A DNA stretch of 44,506 nt from Azolla pinnata (Eukaryota > Streptophyta > Polypodiopsida > Salviniales > Salviniaceae), in assembly GCA_037176905.1 (NCBI GenBank), contig JBBBWG010031687.1, positions 1 through 44,506 on the forward strand, in the 5' to 3' direction. The position numbers were made by a program, and so were the translations under genes. Below, piece by piece: positions 38,621 to 44,506 of the stretch. Within the stretch, counting starts at the first letter, position 1. Every line of letters begins with the position of its first letter. A model generated the notes under the pieces. The model had not been told where the DNA came from and searched no databases. It was given only the letters and a program-made list of their open reading frames with translations.

Positions 38621-38805
38621 CTAAACAAAGCCGTTTTTTTCCTAAAACGACCCTACCCGACCAATTTATAATCGGCCTCACTCACACACTTATCACACCC
38701 TCATTTTTCCTCTCTTATGCTCTTGCTAGCTCTTGTGCTCTTGCTATCTCTCGTGCTCTCTCGTGCTCTCTCTTGCTCTTGCTATCTGATCTCGTTCTAT
38801 CTCGT

Positions 38806-39271
38806 TGTCGCGATGATGCGCGCGTGCGCGTAAAAGGGCGGGACCACGGGGGACCTGGACCAAGGAATAACAGAACGGACGGGGAACAGCACAGGGAGCT
38901 TGCAGGAAGAGACGAGTAGCAAGCGTGAAGGCAGGTTAAGTTATCACGAAATCTCGCGGAGTCTACGAAGACCCGAAATCCACGAAATTCCAGATAATCC
39001 AGAAACCACGAATTCCACGAAAATCCAAATTACACAGAAATACCGAAAATGCAAAGTACTCGAAAATACCGACGTTACCGAAAATACCGAAAGCCAACGT
39101 ACACGAACACAGCGGGATGGAGATCTGCCGGGAGCACACAGGCTTCCCTCGGAACAGACGCAGCCCCCAAGTCTGAGACACCCCAAAGAGAGAGAAGAAG
39201 GTTCTGGTCCCAAATCGTCAGCACTTCGTCCTCTTCCAAGCCAAAAAGCCCCCCGAATCTTCTCCAAACCT
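38806..39271 (-). repeat. 3' LTR of element D, 5' part deleted
   Basis: It starts TGTCGCGATG on the plus strand, as the right LTR does at 43535, and aligns with it to about 39271 (TCTCCAAACCT). The right LTR's further 176 bp (44002-44177) are absent; RNase H sequence follows directly. Confidence 0.9.
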
Positions 39272-39748
39272 TTCCGTTGTCAAGTGAGCCGCCTCGAAGA
39301 AGTCCACGCCGACTTCCTCGTCCTCCGAAACCATGCCGCCCTCGTCATCGAACCTCGCCCTCGAAAGCATGTCGGCCATGGCGTTGTCTTTCCCGGAGAT
39401 GTGTCGTATCTCCGGATTTAGGGACTTAATGTACGCGATCCACCGGAGCATAGCCAAGTCCGGCGTCGCGCATCCGAAAACCATGCCGAGAATTGGTAGG
39501 CAGTCCGTCTCTACTATCACTTCCGTCCCGATTAGGTGATCTCTATCGACCTTCACTACCGAAACGATACCCCAGAGTTCGCGTTTGACGTGGGCGTATC
39601 CCCGCTGTCGCTCACTGAGTACCTTCGCACCGAACCGGATGGGGAACCTCTCGCCATTCTCGTCCTCTTGGTTGATCACCCATCCGATTCCGGTCGGACT
39701 CGTGTCTACGGTTACGTAAATAGGAACGTCGTTACCGTAGATCCCTTT
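39272..39748 (-). pseudogene. Element D RNase H
   Basis: The domain runs from just after the TAG at 39749-39751: VTVDTSPTGIGWVI with the first catalytic Asp, then ERQRGYAHVKRELWGIVS with the Glu, VETDCLPIL with the second Asp, and the closing NAMADMLSR. It degrades the RNA strand in the RNA/DNA hybrid. After LSR about 35 acidic residues remain before the LTR junction; the integrase that should follow is deleted. Confidence 0.85.
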
Positions 39749-41259
39749 CTAGAGTGCCGGTCCCGCAGCTAGCACCTCTTTCATCTTTCGGACCGACTCT
39801 GTGTGTTCTTCTCTCCACTCGAATTTGCGTCCCTTCTTCGGCAACCCATAGAGCGGTTCCGCGACGTGGGCGTAGTGCGGAATCCATATGTGGTAGAACG
39901 CACATGCTCCCAAGAATCTCCGGACTTCCGTGACCGTCTTGCAGTCGTGCTTCATCGCGGAGATGGCCTCCACCTTGGTGGGAGACGGTTTCCGACCATA
40001 TGGCTCGCATAGGTGTCCGACAACCATAATCTCCGATTGCCCGAATGCCGATTTTTCCTCGGAGAAGGTGAGCCTCGCGTCCTCTAGTCTCTGCAACACC
40101 TTCTCGCAGTCCTCTACATGAGTCGCCACGAACTTCCGGCATCCATCCGGTCCGATCGTGTCGTCCCTTTCTTCTACCGGGCATCCTTTGATCGGGATGT
40201 CGTCCAGGAATGGCATGGTGATGTCCAGGATACAATCCCTTAGCACCTTATTCATCACGTTCACCATGTGGGCTACCGAGTTCGTCCCTCCTTGCGGGAG
40301 GGTGCACATCCGTACTAAGCCGAGAGGAGTTCGCATCGTCGTAATATCCCTGCTCTCCACGGCTGTTGGAACTGGTCATATCCTGAGTATAGATCACCAA
40401 ACGAGTAGATTGACCTTCTGGCGAAGGCCTCCGCGAACTCGTCTATGGTCGGTCCGATTCCCGCGTTCCGAATGGTCACCTTGTTGACCGGCTGCAGGTG
40501 TTGAATGAAGCGCAGCGTGCCGTTCTTCTTGGGTACAGTAAACCATCGATTCGAATATGGGGCACTCGACGGCTCGAGGATGCCCATCTCCATCTTCTGC
40601 TTCAGCGGCTCCATCAACTTTGGGATGTGAGCTCTGGGTACCGGAATTGGTTTGAGATTCCACGGCACATGAGGTACCGTGAAGATCACCATCGGTTCCA
40701 CGACTGTCGGGTCGACGCACCCGATCTCTTTCGGTGAGAATGCGAAGGCCTTTCCGTGCCTTCCGAGCATTCTCCGAAACCGATCCTCCTCCGCCGGCAG
40801 TAGGAAGCCACCCCCACCGACCTTGAGCTCTCGTAGCGTTACGTCGGTGAACCTGTGTCCTATACCAGCCGGATCCCGTAAACTCGGGTCCGATGCGACC
40901 CCTTTCATCCGTAACCCGCTACCCTCCGGCAAGGGTGCCGCAACTGGCATCACCTTCCGGTCTACAGTCTTATACTTTGTACTCACTCGGGCCGTCCGAT
41001 CCGATCCGAGCCCTCTTCTGAAGTCGGCGATGACTTCGTACATCTTTTCCGAACACACCGGAACAGTCTGGTCTTCGCTGAGGCCTTCTTCGAACACCTC
41101 CTGTAACTTCTCCAAGGTGTCGTCGAAAGAGACCGCCTCCACGGCTTCATTCATCTCTTCTTCAAGGCTGAGGACTCCACATGCCCTCAGTCGTTCTTCC
41201 ACCCTCTTCTTCTCCCGGCCACCGACGCCGGTTATCATACCGCCTCCGCTGTCGGACAA
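39749..41259 (-). pseudogene. Element D reverse transcriptase
   Basis: Frame 41259-40315 carries a long N-terminal acidic region and the RT fingers (MEMGILEPSSAPYSNRWFTVPKKNGTLRF, PVNKVTIRNAG, DLYSGYDQFQ). A one-base deletion near 40377 shifts into frame 40360-39749 with the catalytic FLDD box (about 40210-40199), the thumb (VGHLCEPYGRKPSPTKVEAI) and connection (RRFLGACAFYHIWIPHYA). The frame ends at a TAG that separates it in-frame from RNase H. The FLDD box and the surrounding DDIPIKGC wording resemble gypsy elements I associate with fungi; this is memory-based. Confidence 0.88.
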
Positions 41260-41375
41260 CCAAAACTTCCTACCTATGATACAGGTGTTTCTCCCTATTG
41301 TACACCTGTGGGGTTCTTCCGGGATGTCCGGACTATCGCGGCCCCACGCCTTGATAGCCCTCTCTAAAAATCCCC

Positions 41376-42359
41376 TCAGCTATCGCCGCCGAGGGTCTCG
41401 CGGTTCCTTTCATGGTTCGGACGCACCGTCAAGAACTGGACCGAGTGACGCCCATCCTGACTCTTGATTCGCGCATACGCCGAGCCGTTGTCCAGCACCT
41501 TCGTCTCCATTCGTGCCGCCGTGATATACGGTTCTCCTAATATGACCGGATGCGAGGACGTCTCCTGTACGAAGAAGTGTTGGTCAATCTCGACATCGCC
41601 GATCTTCACTCGTACGTTTGGGCAAGCACCGTGTAGTTCCTTCGTGGCGCGTGTTGCAGCTCGTATCTTCCACCCGTGTTTGGTGTTGATCGGCCATTTG
41701 CCCTTCTTATAGAAGTCCATGGACATCAAGTTGATCTCCGAGCCGTGGTCTACCAACGCCACCACCGGCTCCTGGACATCCCCGATCCGTACAGGTGTTT
41801 CCATCGTGACCCTGGCCCAATGCGGCCTTGAATAGTGTCTTTCCGACAACTCGTCTACCACAGCCATGTCTTCCAGGCACGTCGTCCGCACCTCTACCGG
41901 CTTCTCCGGCTCCGGCTCTGTCGAAAGCCTTTTCCGCTTCACTAAGTCTACGATAGAGTCGTGGACCTCCTTCTTGGCAATTCCGAGCACCTCCCGCAGC
42001 GACAACTCCACTTTGTTGTCGAGGATCCGTTCTTCCAGGACCTTCCGTACATCCGTGGTCCTCTCGATTTCCGTACTCATCCAATAGCCTGCCTTCTTTG
42101 CTTTGTCCTGCGCACCGGAAGTACCGACGTCGTTCTGTTTTTCTCCGAACCGGGTCTCGTAGTGTTGTGAGGGTCCAGCTCCTCCGGTCCTTCCCGCTCG
42201 CTTCTCTTCCAGCAGAACCTCGTAGTTCTGGCATGCGGCTTCTACGAAGCCCGTCTTTTCCTCGACTGGGTCGCTCCACCCGGTTACCTCCCGGACCCGC
42301 CTCTCCGTGCGATCCGCTTCCTCTTTCCTCAGCCGCACCCCGGCGAGGCCTTCTAGCAC
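41376..42359 (-). pseudogene. Element D protease and preceding Gag-Pol linker
   Basis: This frame follows gag in the same frame after one TAG (42366-42368). About 190 charged, coiled-coil-like residues precede the retropepsin-like active site ALVDHGSEINLM (Asp near plus-strand 41750; D-H-G-S instead of the usual D-S/T-G). The flap and HPVILGEPYITAARMETKVL closing strand follow. It stops at TGA 41376 and RT resumes in another frame, so there is at least one frame change between 41376 and 41259. Confidence 0.82.
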
Positions 42360-42365
42360 CGACGG

Positions 42366-43490
42366 CTAAAACCCGGAGTCTTTCGTCTTCTGGGTCTCCT
42401 CGCCTCCGATCCGGATTCCCGCCGACGCCAAGTAGTGGGCGGTCTCTGCGTGATGGGCAGCCGCCTCTTCCATCAGCCGTTTCATCCCTCCTCGTCCGAC
42501 GTTAAGCTCCAGCATCCTCCGCGTTCCGCAGTCGTATACGCGCCCGTCACTTAGGTACACCACATTAGCCCTTATCGCTTCGGCGAAGTCCCTACAGTCC
42601 CTCTGGGCATGGCCGACTGCGTCGCACCATAGGCACCGATTCGCAGCCGGAGGCCTTCGGTCCCGAACTTGTTCGCCCCCCTCCCTCCGCGCTTGTGCGA
42701 TCTGGAGGTCCCTCACCATCTGGGTCAGCTCCTCTAGAGCCGCTCCTCTGGACGGACCTGTGACCACGCTGGTCGAAGTCGAGCCGGCGTCGGGCCAGCT
42801 TCGGGTCTCTTCCCTTCGTGCCGGTGGGGGCACCTCGACCTTCCTCGTCGCAGCAGTCCCCGCCCCCGACGAGTCTTTCTCTACCCAGTCGCGTCGTTTA
42901 TCGAAATGACTGCAGACCCTCTTCACCATGGCCCAATCGGCCGTCAGCCCGTCGTCGGTCTCCAGTAAGAGGCCCACCTTCTCCCGGTCTCTCCCATCCA
43001 CCGATTTGATGAACAGTAGGACACAACTTGTGTCAAGCATGGCCCGGTCCAGCGCCGACAGACGCCCGAAGCGTTCTTCGAACTCTCGGAGGAGCGCCAA
43101 TGCACTTCTCCCCTTCCCGGGTGTCTCCACCTAGTCCATGAAGTCCCGCTTCGACAGCCGACGCGCATCATCGAGCCCGTACCTTTCGAGGAGCCGCCCT
43201 TCGAACTCCTCCCAAGTCCGGCTCTCAGCCCACACCTCGAGCACCTCTGCGTGGATGCTCAACGTCGCCACCCGAGGGAATCCGGCCAGCCGCCTATCTT
43301 CCGGGATGTCCCTTATTACCATTTCGGCTCGGTAGGCCTCCAGATAGCTCGTGGCGTCCTTCCCACCGAACCGGCCTATCGTGTCGACGACAGCTTTGAT
43401 AGCCCTGTCGAGGGCACCTACGCCTTCGCGCGCGCTCACTATCCGGTCCACTGCCGAAGCCATCGCTTCTGCGAGATCTGCTCCCCTCAT
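42366..43490 (-). pseudogene. Element D gag
   Basis: ATG at 43490 (MRGADLAEAMASAVDRIV) begins about 45 bases after the LTR. A capsid-like helical region (GGKDATSYLEAYRAEM, TWEEFEGRLLERYGL) is followed by one in-frame TAG (43131-43133) and then a second half with a perfect zinc knuckle (CLWCDAVGHAQRDC, 42635-42594). It ends at a TAG (42366-42368) that leads in-frame into the protease region. Apart from the stops the frame is intact. Gag packages element RNA. Confidence 0.85.
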
Positions 43491-43512
43491 CTTACTATTC
43501 CTCTGCCGCCCT

Positions 43513-43529
43513 TTCACGTCGGGTTACCA
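43513..43529 (-). other. Primer-binding site of element D, tRNA-Trp-like
   Basis: The minus strand reads TGGTAACCCGACGTGAA, five bases inside the 5' LTR. It fits the 3' end of plant tRNA-Trp (…TTCACGTCGGGTTCACCA, from memory) with one base missing. Confidence 0.6.
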
Positions 43530-43534
43530 AATGA

Positions 43535-44177
43535 TGTCGCGATGATGCGCGCGTGCGCGTATAAGGGCGGGACCACGAGGGACCTAGACCAAGGAATAAC
43601 AGAACGGACGGGGAGCAGCACAGGGAGCTTGCAGGAGGGGACGAGTAGCAAGCGTGAAGGCAGGTTAAGTTATCACGAAATCTCGCGGAGTCTACGAAGA
43701 CCCGAAAATCCACGAAATTCCGGATAATCCGGAAACCACGAATTCCACAAAAATCCGAATTACACAGAAATACCGAAAATGCGAAGTACTCGAAAATACC
43801 GACGTTACCAAAAATACCGAAAGCCGACGTACACGAAGACAACGGGATGGAGATCTGTCGGGAGCACACGGGCTTCTCTCGGAACAGACGCAGCCCCCGA
43901 GTCTGAGACACCCCAAAGAGAGAGAAGAAGGTTCTGGTCCCAAATTGTCAGCACTTCGTCCTCTTCCACGCCAAAAAGCCCCCCGAATCTTCTCCAAACC
44001 TCCCGCTTTTATAGCCTAAGCCGGGAGGTCGTTACAACCGGTCATCTCACCCCCCTTCCGATGCTTTCACATCAGCCGACCTAGCCTAGCCTCCATTAAT
44101 ATTAGCCGACCTAGATTCCTTCGCTTCAACTGACCCTTTTTCATCGATTCCGCCTAGGGACGGTTTTCTCCCTAACA
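43535..44177 (-). repeat. 5' LTR of element D, complete (643 bp)
   Basis: On the coding strand it starts TGTTAGGGAG and ends CGCGACA, and is flanked by the TCGT duplication. A possible TATA (coding-strand GCTATAAAAGCGG, plus-strand about 44003-44015) lies about 165 bp from its start. The short phrase CGAAAATACCGA and relatives recur in its middle. Confidence 0.88.
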
Positions 44178-44506
44178 TCGTGCTCTCCCGTGCCCTTGTT
44201 ATCTCTCATGCTCTTCTTCTAATTAAGAAACTAATTACTCATCGAATCTAATCATTTTTTTTCCTAGTTTGTTATCTTAATTACTAGCCCTATATCTAAT
44301 CGTATATATATATTGAGATTTATATAATACCTATATTAGTCTCAATAAGTGAAGCACGATCTTGATCTAGAATTCGGGCTCCAGTTCTTCCTCAAGTTCG
44401 TGTGATCTCTCTCAACAAATCAACACAATATGTCAGGTAAGTAAAACAAACTGATGATTTTTACTATAACCGATTGTTAAATATCATACAAAATTGTATC
44501 ATAAAT
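44178..44506. repeat. Continuation of the second CACTA element
   Basis: Aligns in inverse orientation with 33739-34060 of the first copy. No gene begins before the window ends. Confidence 0.8.

Larger units (their letters stand above)
38806..44177 (-). mobile_element. Element D: GC-rich Ty3/gypsy element without integrase
   Basis: LTRs at 38806-39271 (truncated) and 43535-44177 flank gag, protease, RT and RNase H on the minus strand. The flanks TCGT (38802-38805) and TCGT (44178-44181) form a 4-bp target duplication in the CACTA sequence. Composition is clearly richer in G+C than everything around it. The region from the end of RNase H to the middle of the 3' LTR, which should hold integrase, is gone. 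LTRs differ at about twenty positions over 466 bp, mostly transitions, so it is the youngest insertion here. Confidence 0.88.
38249..44506 (+). mobile_element. Second CACTA element, inverse orientation, runs off the window
   Basis: It begins CACTACTACA, the complement of the right end of the first copy, preceded by GTT (38246-38248) as half of an expected 3-bp duplication. Its subterminal and GAGAGCACGAGA-type repeats mirror 34041-34487, and 44190-44506 mirrors 33739-34040. Element D (38806-44177) is inserted in it. The transposase part lies beyond the window. Confidence 0.85.

Noticed and set aside
38900..39429. Plus- and minus-strand frames of 100-173 codons
   Set aside because: They lie in the LTR and RNase H of element D in wrong frames, and the same frames recur in the other LTR at 43690-44084.
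40315..41467. Plus-strand frame of 262 codons at 40679-41467
   Set aside because: Antisense shadow of the GC-rich RT frame of element D, which shows all RT motifs on the minus strand.

Overview
The window is plant nuclear DNA made almost entirely of nested, decayed transposable elements around one intact-looking host gene. The host gene (18435-20804, +) is an intronless PLS-class pentatricopeptide repeat (PPR) protein of about 789 residues. Intronless PLS PPR genes, plant-type telomere heptamers (TTTAGGG and TTTAGGC variants), TNP2-type CACTA transposases and chromodomain Ty3/gypsy elements all point to a land plant. The wording of the PPR repeats (LKACG...GKEIH...MYAKCG) suggests a non-seed vascular plant, most likely a fern. 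That last step is inference from family style only.

Layout, left to right. 1-1426: PBS, leader and inner LTR of a minus-strand LTR element. 2481-4576: 3' part of a chromovirus (family C): integrase, chromodomain, PPT and an LTR with a ten-unit heat-shock-element array. 5665-6620: a broken gypsy protease/RT fragment. 6820-7600: a degenerate ~25-bp minisatellite. 7605-16548: element A, a minus-strand Ty3/gypsy element with 348/352-bp LTRs, a near-perfect 5-bp target duplication and no integrase. Inside A, at 10336-15106, lies a complete but dead chromovirus (B1). 16591-17806: a coiled-coil pseudogene. 17885-18340: an LTR-like block just upstream of the PPR gene. 20805-23216: no gene, but a duplicated segment and CACTA-like termini.

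23253-34487 is an 11.2-kb CACTA element with an ATG target duplication, inserted into a second family-B copy (B2: 23218-23252 continuing at 34488-37355). It holds subterminal repeats, tandem tracts, a telomere-like array, a TNP2 transposase on the minus strand (28025-31700), spliced-looking plus-strand genes (26744-27774 and 33009-33683) and, most notably, a decayed SET-domain-like coding region (31787-32563, -) between a transposase-associated zinc-finger-like exon and the TNP2 core. 37367-38248 is a scrambled third family-B copy (B3, -). A second CACTA element starts inside B3 at 38249 in inverse orientation and runs off the window. A GC-rich Ty3/gypsy element (D, 38806-44177) is inserted in it; D has lost its integrase and part of one LTR.

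Relative ages follow from the nesting. A is older than B1. B2 and B3 are older than the two CACTA copies. D is youngest, with only about twenty differences between its LTR copies over some 466 bp. Every pol gene seen carries stops, frameshifts or lost catalytic residues, so none looks autonomous. The most interesting signals are the SET-like cargo in the CACTA element, the heat-shock-element arrays in the LTRs of two chromovirus families, and tRNA-like (Pol III B-box) segments at the outer edge of the same LTRs.
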